The notes under the pieces are model-generated. The model saw nothing but the letters and a program-made list of their open reading frames with translations, searched no databases and was not told where the DNA came from. Below, piece by piece: positions 36,492-43,811 of a stretch of 62,119 bases of DNA (the first letter of the stretch is position 1; each line of letters starts with the position of its first letter). This stretch comes from Bacteriovoracaceae bacterium UBA4096 (lineage in GTDB: Bacteria; Bdellovibrionota; Bacteriovoracia; Bacteriovoracales; Bacteriovoracaceae): positions 1 through 62,119 of the forward strand of contig DFXY01000024.1 in NCBI GenBank assembly GCA_002381945.1, written 5' to 3'. The position numbers and the translations under genes were made by a program.

Positions 36492-38456
36492 ATGTTGAAA
36501 TTCATATTATTGAGCTGCTGGCTCGTCTTAATTCAAGGACAGGCCTATGCAGTCAGTGTTGAGTGGGTATGTCCATTAGGATCATCGTCTGCAAGTTCAG
36601 TAGAGGTTTCACTTGATTCCAATGCAAAACTTCAATTTGTACCTGACATCCTGAGTGACTCCCTCAAAAGAAAACAATCATCATCTGAGGTTTCCGCTTG
36701 CGCTGAGGTTTTTCAAAAAAATATTGTTCGTGAAGTTTCTAAATTTAAAGAACAAGAATGTCCTGCTTCTAAACATGATTTTTGTTTTACCGCTATTTCA
36801 TATGTCGAGACTAAAGTTCAAGAAAAAATAAAAATGACTCTTGGGAAGAAGACCTTTGGAAGTAAGGCCCGTGCACCAGAGTTATCGCCAGAAGACTATC
36901 TTATCGAGAAAATTGCAAAAAAAGAAATTAGTCCGGAGAAGTTAAGCCAAACTTTTACCTACAACCAGACGACCTTTAAAGTGTCAGATTTTGATAAAGT
37001 CGTGGGACAAAACATAGAAAATGTCTTTATGTCCTTGAATAGGAACGATGCTAAACAGTATGTACAGAACTACATGGCTGCGAAGTCAGACGTATTGAAT
37101 ACAACCAGAGAATCCCCTAAAAGAACAGAGGTCTTGAATAACTTAAATCAGATGTTTGGTTATATTTACGGAGATAAAGGGCCGGATGAGCTGGCCAAGA
37201 TGCTTGAATGTAAACCCGAAGATGATCTTAAGCCGATTGAGGAAATTATTCACCGAGTGGAGAGCATTAATAAAAAAGCCAATTGCCAGGCATTGGATCC
37301 CGGAGAACATAAAGTTTTCCAGCAATTAAATACCAATTATTATGCTACTGGAGACTATCTGCTAAAGAGAAAAAGTGATGGTAATTATCAGGCCATCCTC
37401 AATGTTAAATTTAAAACAGGTTCAGGTAAACTAAGCACTCAGGAAATGATGAATAGGGCGAAAGGATGTTTAGAAACAGCATCCCCTTTTATGAAAGGTC
37501 CTAACGGTGAATTAATGGAGCTTATCGCACTGACGCCTGAAGAAATCAATGCATTACCTAAAGGGCAACGCCCCAAAGAGAATGTGATTTCCATCGAATC
37601 TCCGGATTTTGGAACCAATGCTGCCAGTTATGCTGAAGACGTTGGCTGCGCCACCATCACTCATGAAATGTTACATCTCTTAGGACTTTGTGATGAGTAT
37701 GAGGAGAATAGGGCGAAATACGGCGATATGTGGAATTGCCGGGTGGTGACTAAAGCTCCATCCATTATGCGAGAACTTTCAGCTTTTGATCAGGCAGTTC
37801 CTAAAACCAATAGTTGTGATTGCGGATTTCTCCCTTGTTCAAGTGTGATGAAGTCTTCCAATGAAGACATCAAAACGTTATATACTCGTCAGAATGCCCT
37901 TTCGGTAATTGATTACCGCTTCAGGGCCCAGTACTGTACAACTAAGAATCTTCCTTCAACCAGAAGTATCACGGACCCGGCAAAGAGCATTTTATTGAAA
38001 GGGAATGCGGAAAGATCCTTTGTGGTTGAGAGTAGAGGTGTTGTTAGTCAACAGGGTGCACCTCAATACAATATCGAACGTTATGATATTTCCTGCACCT
38101 GCCCTGCCGACGATACAGAATGTCTGCAGAAAAAGACAACAATTCTAAAACAAGTGATGAACCCTAAAAGTATGAGTTCTTGCCCGAATGGAACTAAGCC
38201 CATTGATGCTAAGATCAGCAAAAGGGTTGCTACACCTCAGATGCAAAATAATATTTTAACTTTTACCTCAGACGCTCAGATTGAAAGTCTGTTGCAGCCA
38301 AATCACTTTTATAAGATTCTGGAAGGCACGTGTCCTGGTAGGTCTGCTGGTTATCAAGAGTGTGCTGATTTTGCTTATAAAAATAATAAATCAAGTAGCT
38401 GTAATGTTCCTGCTAAATGCCGGGATGACAAATATTACCTCGGAGTTCCTCAATGA
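36492..38456 (+). CDS. Secreted putative zinc metalloprotease (HExxHxxGxxD)
   Basis: I do not recognise the family. The 654-residue protein has a signal peptide (to about residue 20) and a motif THEMLHLLGLCDEYEE, which gives His391, Glu392, His395 and Asp401 in the HExxHxxGxxD layout of some metzincin-like enzymes. Many cysteines flank it (for example NSCDCGFLPC, SCTCPADDTEC), which suits an exported, disulfide-bonded protein. SSVMKSS about 60 residues after the motif could supply a Met-turn. The N-terminal 300 residues could be a propeptide. It overlaps the next gene by 4 bases (ATGA). Confidence 0.75.
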   Translation: MLKFILLSCWLVLIQGQAYAVSVEWVCPLGSSSASSVEVSLDSNAKLQFVPDILSDSLKRKQSSSEVSACAEVFQKNIVREVSKFKEQECPASKHDFCFTAISYVETKVQEKIKMTLGKKTFGSKARAPELSPEDYLIEKIAKKEISPEKLSQTFTYNQTTFKVSDFDKVVGQNIENVFMSLNRNDAKQYVQNYMAAKSDVLNTTRESPKRTEVLNNLNQMFGYIYGDKGPDELAKMLECKPEDDLKPIEEIIHRVESINKKANCQALDPGEHKVFQQLNTNYYATGDYLLKRKSDGNYQAILNVKFKTGSGKLSTQEMMNRAKGCLETASPFMKGPNGELMELIALTPEEINALPKGQRPKENVISIESPDFGTNAASYAEDVGCATITHEMLHLLGLCDEYEENRAKYGDMWNCRVVTKAPSIMRELSAFDQAVPKTNSCDCGFLPCSSVMKSSNEDIKTLYTRQNALSVIDYRFRAQYCTTKNLPSTRSITDPAKSILLKGNAERSFVVESRGVVSQQGAPQYNIERYDISCTCPADDTECLQKKTTILKQVMNPKSMSSCPNGTKPIDAKISKRVATPQMQNNILTFTSDAQIESLLQPNHFYKILEGTCPGRSAGYQECADFAYKNNKSSSCNVPAKCRDDKYYLGVPQ

Positions 38457-39034
38457 AGTATCTATGGTCTTTTCTATTGGTGTGTTCAGTTGAAGCTGCC
38501 ACCCTTTCGCAGTACCACAGTTCTCCTGATGGAAGCTCAATTCAGAAATTTTCTGTAACTCCTAAAAAATCAGTTTATGAGAAAAGCTCGAATTTTTTTG
38601 ACCAAGAGAAAATGTACACATTAGGATTTTTCTCCTTGAAGAATTCGACTATCTCCTCTGAAGATTTTAAGAAGCTAGATGAAATACTTGGTAAAATTCA
38701 GGCCGTTGATAAATTCATGAAAAGGAAAGATTCGAGCTTTAATGATCTCTCTGATAAAACTCCTCACAAGTCGTTTTTAGTACTTAATGATTTTAGAGTT
38801 TCACAAGGGTCAGATTTATATCCTGAACTCAAAATATTATTTGAAAAATTTCAAAAATTAAACTGGGTGCAGGATTCAGGTATTAAACTTTCGAATGATT
38901 TTAAAACGGTTACTACTATTAAAGGCGGAAAGGCCGTAAAGAGTGAGCCTTTTAATTTAAAATTCCTTTGCCAAAAAGCTGAAGCTCCAACCATTTGCGC
39001 TTATAAAGATCTTGGTATTCTATACATCCAATAA
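38453..39034 (+). CDS. Secreted protein of unknown function coupled to the metalloprotease
   Basis: The 193-residue protein has a short signal peptide (about 15 residues, ending VEAA) and a soluble Lys/Ser-rich body with two C-terminal cysteines (FLCQKAEAPTICAY). No catalytic motif is visible. The start overlaps the protease stop, so the two proteins are made in linked amounts. It could be an inhibitor, chaperone or co-factor of that protease; this is inference from the coupling. Confidence 0.7.
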   Translation: MKYLWSFLLVCSVEAATLSQYHSSPDGSSIQKFSVTPKKSVYEKSSNFFDQEKMYTLGFFSLKNSTISSEDFKKLDEILGKIQAVDKFMKRKDSSFNDLSDKTPHKSFLVLNDFRVSQGSDLYPELKILFEKFQKLNWVQDSGIKLSNDFKTVTTIKGGKAVKSEPFNLKFLCQKAEAPTICAYKDLGILYIQ

Positions 39035-39055
39035 AAAAAGCCACCCGAAGGTGGC
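39033..39055 (-). terminator. Intrinsic terminator of rpoZ, possibly bidirectional
   Basis: The stem GCCACC/GGTGGC (39040-39045 and 39050-39055) reads as C(TTCG)G in the minus direction and is followed there by seven T's. The loop orientation and T-run point to rpoZ as its main user. On the plus strand it is followed by CTTTCTCTT, so it may also stop the gene ending at 39034. Confidence 0.85.
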
Positions 39056-39081
39056 CTTTCTCTTGAATTTCATTTTTAGAA

Positions 39082-39294
39082 TTAGAATTCGTCTGAATCG
39101 TATTCGCTTTTAATTGTGTGCTTAACTTTTCCAGCAGCGATTTCACGAAGAGCAGTAACAACTTCTTTGTTTTTGCTTCTAACTTGAGAATCGTCACCTT
39201 CACGAAGTTGCTTCACACGCTTGGCTGTTAAATGAACTAGCTCATAACGATTTTCAACATGTTCTAAACAATCTTCGACTGTGACTCGTGCCAT
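39082..39294 (-). CDS. rpoZ: RNA polymerase omega subunit
   Basis: Small subunit that helps assemble RNA polymerase and, in some bacteria, forms part of a ppGpp site. The 70-residue protein has the N-terminal MARVTVEDCLEHVENRYELV and VRSKNKEVVTALREIAAGKV, both typical of omega. It stands alone with its own promoter and terminator; no gmk or spoT gene is adjacent, unlike in enterics. AGAGG lies upstream of the ATG. Confidence 0.93.
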   Translation of the reverse strand: MARVTVEDCLEHVENRYELVHLTAKRVKQLREGDDSQVRSKNKEVVTALREIAAGKVKHTIKSEYDSDEF

Positions 39295-39325
39295 ATGAAT
39301 ACCTCTTGGGGGTTAGGAAACTTCA

Positions 39326-39354
39326 TTTTTAAAGCAGTTAGCTGCTTATGTCAA
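39326..39354 (-). promoter_or_regulatory. rpoZ promoter with a palindrome in the spacer
   Basis: Reading the minus strand, TTGACA (39354-39349), a 17-base spacer and TAAAAA (39331-39326) lie upstream of rpoZ. The spacer holds the inverted repeat AAGCAG-CTAA-CTGCTT (39332-39347). A repressor or activator bound there would sit between the -35 and -10 boxes. Confidence 0.6.
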
Positions 39355-39443
39355 AGAAGAATTCTATAATTTATTGCATTGCATTGTTTGAAAACCGATC
39401 AATTCAATTCTCATTATCGTCAATTCCTGAGAATTTTCAATAA

Positions 39444-41261
39444 CTAAGCATACATGGCCTCAATTTGCTCTTTGTATCTCTCAACCACCACTTTGCGTTT
39501 AATTTTTAAGGATGGCGTCAGAAAGTTATCCGTTGTGAATTCTTCTGTCACTATAGTGAATTTCTTAATGGTCTCGAATTGTGCAAGATCATGGTTAATT
39601 TCATTAATCTCATTCTGGATAATCTCTTTAACTTTAGAGCTTTGAGCTAAATCTACAACTGAGCAGTCCGAAGGCAAATCCAACTCTTCCAGTAGCGAAA
39701 GAAAACGGTCTTTTTCAATACCCACCAGTGCCGTCAGATAGTTCTTCTTTTCACCTACAACAACAAGATGAGAGATATGAGGTTTGGTCTTGGCCAGATT
39801 TTCTATCTTTTGGGGAGCTACGTTTTTACCACCACTAGTAATGATGATATCTTTTTTTCGATCCGTGATTCTTAAGTAACCATCAGGAGTAAATTCTCCA
39901 ATATCTCCCGAATATAACCAACCATCTTTAAGAGTTTCGGCGGTTGCTTCCGGATTCTTATAATATTCTTTCATCAGGGCCTCTGATTTAATCAGAATCT
40001 CTTTATCGGGCCCAAAAGAAAATTGCACGTCACCCATAGGTCTTCCCACCGTTCCAGGAACTTGTTTGGATAAAGGATTGAGACAACAAGGAGCGATGGT
40101 TTCAGTTAGTCCGTAGCCTTCCAAAATGGTTAAATTCGCATATCTTAAGAATTTTATAATCTCAGGTGAAAGCGGGGCGCCACCCGAGACGAAATAACGG
40201 ATTCTTCCACCAAAACGATTATATATTTTAGAGAAGACTACCTTGGAAACTATTTTATATTCCAGGATTTCTGAAGCAGTTGGAGAGAGATCTTTATCAA
40301 TTTTTGAAAAATACTTTTCTGCCACTTTCACCGCATATTTGAAGGCTTGTTTTTCAAACAAGCTGCTATGATTTACTTGTTCCATGATGGCCGAGTAAAT
40401 CTTTTCAAATATTCGAGGAACGGCAATCATAACAGTGGGTTTAACCACCTGTAGATTATCTACCAATTTTTCCAGGGATTCGGCATAAACGGCCTGCCAA
40501 CCGAAAACCAGAGGTAACAACGAATCACATCTACCCAACACATGGGATAATGGAAGAAATACCATGGTCTTATCATTTGAATTAAAGGCCCCTTTAATGG
40601 TGACTTCTACGTTTAAAAGCATGGTGGTCATAGCATGTTGAGTGACCACGGCCCCTTTGGGCTCTCCTGTTGTGCCGGAAGTATAAATAATAGAGGCAGT
40701 TTCTTCAGGAAGTTGATTCTGTATATAGTTTTCAAGCAAGTCTGGTTGAGATTTCAACTCATCTTTACCAATTCTTAGAAGCTCTTTATAACTGTAGTAA
40801 GGGTAAGAATTCCGGAACTTCTTTAAAGTCTCTTCTGATAGTTCATTTATAGAAATAACAATTTTTAAGTTCTTCCAGTCCTTCATGACAGAAATTACTT
40901 TTTCCATTTGCTTATCATTTTCAACAATTAGAACTGAACTGTCAGAATGATTGAATATGTAATTAATTTCTTCGGGGAGATAGCTTGGATATACCGGAAC
41001 CAGACAACAACGTGAACACATCGTTGCCATATCCAGAAGGTGCCACTCTTTGCATGTCTGGGCAAGGATGGCCACCTTGTCACCAACTGTCACACCTATT
41101 TTATGAAAGGCGCTGGCAAGGATTTCAATAGTATTTTTATATTCTTTAAATGAGAGATTCTTTACTTCATTATTTTCTATCCATCCAATGGCATAGCGGT
41201 CGGGTGTTTTTTGCACTCTTAACTTTAGAAGTCTGCCTAAAGTTCTTGTTCCTTGTAACAT
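39444..41261 (-). CDS. Long-chain fatty acyl-CoA synthetase
   Basis: AMP-forming ligase that activates long-chain fatty acids. It has the P-loop YTSGTTGEPKGAV near residue 185, EGYGLTET near 330, and GWLYSGDIGEF and DRKKDIIITSGGKNVAP near 430-465. The length of 605 is that of the bacterial AMP-binding long-chain (FAA1-like) group. ATG 41261 is preferred, with AAGGA 8 bases upstream; longer starts lack a ribosome site. It stands as a single gene diverging from a small unknown gene. It may be called fadD-like; orthology to E. coli FadD is not certain. Confidence 0.9.
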   Translation of the reverse strand: MLQGTRTLGRLLKLRVQKTPDRYAIGWIENNEVKNLSFKEYKNTIEILASAFHKIGVTVGDKVAILAQTCKEWHLLDMATMCSRCCLVPVYPSYLPEEINYIFNHSDSSVLIVENDKQMEKVISVMKDWKNLKIVISINELSEETLKKFRNSYPYYSYKELLRIGKDELKSQPDLLENYIQNQLPEETASIIYTSGTTGEPKGAVVTQHAMTTMLLNVEVTIKGAFNSNDKTMVFLPLSHVLGRCDSLLPLVFGWQAVYAESLEKLVDNLQVVKPTVMIAVPRIFEKIYSAIMEQVNHSSLFEKQAFKYAVKVAEKYFSKIDKDLSPTASEILEYKIVSKVVFSKIYNRFGGRIRYFVSGGAPLSPEIIKFLRYANLTILEGYGLTETIAPCCLNPLSKQVPGTVGRPMGDVQFSFGPDKEILIKSEALMKEYYKNPEATAETLKDGWLYSGDIGEFTPDGYLRITDRKKDIIITSGGKNVAPQKIENLAKTKPHISHLVVVGEKKNYLTALVGIEKDRFLSLLEELDLPSDCSVVDLAQSSKVKEIIQNEINEINHDLAQFETIKKFTIVTEEFTTDNFLTPSLKIKRKVVVERYKEQIEAMYA

Positions 41262-41360
41262 TTCGGTCATCCTTTTTTTCCAGCAATGCACCATACTCTT
41301 TGAAAATTCAAAAAGTTAACTAGGTTTAAGTCTGGTCCGATATTTGCTTTATCGGTTAGT

Positions 41361-41621
41361 ATGAAGACTGTCATTATAGTTTCTAAATGCCTCAGAGTCA
41401 CTAAATTCAATTTAAGTCAGGGGACATATGAGTTTCATTTTAAGGGCGTTTATGCTGGAGAAGTTGTCAGGAAAGTTATCCTGCAAGGGGAGCTAAACCT
41501 TGATTTGAGTAAGGGTGAAGAGTACCTGATGTATGTACGATTAACTTCCTTTCAGACAGGCATATTGCAAGGTGATATTCTTAAGTTAAAAAGATTAGAA
41601 GAATGTTGGGATCGATCTTAG
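41361..41621 (+). CDS. Small hypothetical protein
   Basis: An 86-residue, mostly beta-type protein (GTYEFHFKGVYAGEVVRKVILQGEL, shortened in my reading to the central strands) with no signal peptide or motif I know. It has no clear Shine-Dalgarno site; a small inverted repeat CCGATA/TATCGG (41337-41355) precedes the ATG. It converges with the next gene with a 4-base overlap of stops. The gene fills an otherwise empty gap with normal-looking codons, so I think it is real, but the function is unknown. Confidence 0.55.
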   Translation: MKTVIIVSKCLRVTKFNLSQGTYEFHFKGVYAGEVVRKVILQGELNLDLSKGEEYLMYVRLTSFQTGILQGDILKLKRLEECWDRS

Positions 41622-42001
41622 TCAACATTGATAGCGACGTGATCGCCTATCATGAATTGATCAAGTTCAAAAATGGGAGTCTTTTCTTTTTCGTATTCAT
41701 TCACCGTGGCAATGGCAGCTTCATCTGAGGAGTGAAGAACTTTTAATTCCCCGATCTTAACTTTGTAGTTTACTCGCTTTTTATTATCGTAAGGATTTTG
41801 AACGGAGATGATTCTGAATACATCCAGCACACTGTCTCTCTTTACGCCCTGACCAGTGCCCATATTGATATAATAGTTTTTTCTTACAACTTCATTATCA
41901 AATCCCATCGGTAGGTCTTGTGCCATACTGAAAATGACATAGGAACGGGCCGAAACAGCTTGTGATAAGAATAAGGTAAGAATCAAAATAGATAACTTCA
42001 T
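41618..42001 (-). CDS. Secreted protein with FlgT C-terminal-like domain
   Basis: A 127-residue exported protein with a signal peptide (about 18 residues, ending AVSA). The body has GQGVKRDSVLDVFR, VKIGELKVLHSSDEAAIATV and FELDQFMIGDHVAI. This resembles the small beta-barrel at the end of FlgT-like proteins (a flagellar outer-ring factor in Vibrio), but the FlgT N and middle domains are absent. No flagellar gene lies beside it. The family assignment is tentative. Confidence 0.65.
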   Translation of the reverse strand: MKLSILILTLFLSQAVSARSYVIFSMAQDLPMGFDNEVVRKNYYINMGTGQGVKRDSVLDVFRIISVQNPYDNKKRVNYKVKIGELKVLHSSDEAAIATVNEYEKEKTPIFELDQFMIGDHVAINVD

Positions 42002-42060
42002 TGGATCCTCGCAGGTAAATCCACTGAACTTATCGTCAGATCTGAAATGAAGTTTAAGGG

Positions 42061-42086
42061 AACCATAGAGCTTGAGCCCTATGGTT
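42061..42086 (-). other. Hairpin after the OppA-like gene without a T-run
   Basis: AACCATAG and CTATGGTT at the two ends (42061-42086) pair perfectly, and the centre also pairs, leaving a 4-base loop. It lies about 10 bases after the minus-strand stop at 42096. It is followed by CCCTTAAAC rather than T's, so it may protect a 3' end or act with Rho instead of being a classical terminator. Confidence 0.5.
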
Positions 42087-42095
42087 AAGTATAGG

Positions 42096-43811
42096 CTATT
42101 TGCCTTCTAATTTTAGGTATTTAATACTGTTGTTGATGATGTCTGAGTAGCGGTAGTTTTTTAAATAGTTGTGGTAGAGGATGTAGTTCCGGGAATAATA
42201 CTGCATGGCCCAGGGTAAATCCCGGTTCACAATATCTTCCATTTGCTTCATCAATGCGAATTTTTTCTCACCGTCTTCCATTTCACGTAGCTGATTAAAG
42301 AGCTTATCAAACTCCGGATTAGAGTATTGCGAAGAGTTGGGTCCGGGAGGAAGATTGGCCGAGGTTAATAGTTGTAAGACATTTTCTGCATCCGGATAAT
42401 CCAGAATCCATCCACCTTGCCAGAATTGAAGTTCGCCGTTTCTGGATTTTTCCAGAAAGGCAGGAAAGGTATTAACTCTTACTTCAACTTCAATTCCGAG
42501 ATTTCTTAATTCCTGTTGAACAAATTCTCCCATCTGTCTTTTACGAGTGTCGGTTCCTCGTACGTCATATTTTAAAACGGGTAATCCTTTGCCATCTGGA
42601 TAGCCGGCCTTTTTCAAATAGTCTTTTGCAAGGTTTAAATCATACTTGTAAGGAAGATCAGTTGATGGGGAATAACCCGCAACTCCGGGAGGATAAATCG
42701 AATTAGCCTCTTGGGCGATGTTATAAGTAAAGAGCGCGATATATTTATCATTGTTAATCCCATAAGCAATGGCCTTACGAAGATTAAGATTTTTACCAAT
42801 GATAGGATCTTTCATATTAAACGAGAGCCACCAGTAAGTAAGAGTGGGAGCAGCAAAAAGTTTTATGTTTTGCTCTGAAATTTCCGGTCGCAGCTTGCCT
42901 TCCATTGTCAGCGCCATGGGAAAATGGTCTTTCGTAAGATTTACGATATCAATTTTCTTCTTCATGAAGTTAAGCCAGTCAGTCTGCGCTTCCTTAATCA
43001 CTACAAAGCGCACATTCGAAACAAAAGGTAACTTCGCACCGGCATCTTTGAGTAGTTTATTTTCATGGGCGTACCGATCTCCTTGAGTAGGATAGGTGCT
43101 GGTTTGGTAGTGCTTATTCTTTTTAAGAATCACTTCCTGAGTGGGATTGTAACGAGTGATATAGTAAGGACCAGTTCCAACGTTGCTACGAGAAAGATCA
43201 TTATTGCTCGCCTTGATCGCTTCTTCGGGAACAGGAGAAGTAAATGTCATGGCCATGGCATATAAGATTTGTGGATAAGGTCTGATGAGTTCAATCACCA
43301 GAGTGTGGTCATCTGGAGCACTCACTCCTGAGATATCTTCTTTAAAGAATAAGTTCAAATCAGTCTGGACTTTATTTCTCCAGTCATTGATGCCTTTAAT
43401 CTTTTCATCAAAAATCCACCAGCCTTGCGACCGAGTACCATGAAAGGCCAGTCGCTTAATCTGGTTCACAATATCCTGGGCCTTAACTTCTCTTCCCTCA
43501 GTGAGAAATTCTGACTTATGATACTTAATGCCTTTTTTGATTTTAAAAGTGTACTTCAGGCGATTCTGAGAAACGGCCGGCAAACCTTCGGCCAATAGAG
43601 GACGTAAGGAGTAGGGACGCTTATGGTACTCAAACTCGTATAAAGTCTCATACACCTGGGCCACAGGCATATAACAGATCTGATCATAGCAGTTGGCAGG
43701 ATCCAAGGTCGAGATGTCTCCTGAAAGAGAAATATCAATATGATCCGAGCGATCTGAGTTTTTAGTACAACCTAAAAGGCCAATGATAAGAAGAATAAAA
43801 AGATATTTCAC
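42096..43811 (-). CDS. Oligopeptide-type ABC transporter substrate-binding lipoprotein
   Basis: Family 5 solute-binding protein (OppA/DppA-like), 571 residues. It has a lipoprotein signal with lipobox LLGC at Cys15, the typical opening DISTLDPANCYD, YTFKIKKGIKYH, GTGPYYITRYNP, and KAIAYGINNDKY. It would bind peptides or similar solutes in the periplasm. No permease or ATPase genes are next to it. It is translationally coupled to alaS by an ATGA overlap, which is an odd pairing. Confidence 0.88.
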   Translation of the reverse strand: MKYLFILLIIGLLGCTKNSDRSDHIDISLSGDISTLDPANCYDQICYMPVAQVYETLYEFEYHKRPYSLRPLLAEGLPAVSQNRLKYTFKIKKGIKYHKSEFLTEGREVKAQDIVNQIKRLAFHGTRSQGWWIFDEKIKGINDWRNKVQTDLNLFFKEDISGVSAPDDHTLVIELIRPYPQILYAMAMTFTSPVPEEAIKASNNDLSRSNVGTGPYYITRYNPTQEVILKKNKHYQTSTYPTQGDRYAHENKLLKDAGAKLPFVSNVRFVVIKEAQTDWLNFMKKKIDIVNLTKDHFPMALTMEGKLRPEISEQNIKLFAAPTLTYWWLSFNMKDPIIGKNLNLRKAIAYGINNDKYIALFTYNIAQEANSIYPPGVAGYSPSTDLPYKYDLNLAKDYLKKAGYPDGKGLPVLKYDVRGTDTRKRQMGEFVQQELRNLGIEVEVRVNTFPAFLEKSRNGELQFWQGGWILDYPDAENVLQLLTSANLPPGPNSSQYSNPEFDKLFNQLREMEDGEKKFALMKQMEDIVNRDLPWAMQYYSRNYILYHNYLKNYRYSDIINNSIKYLKLEGK

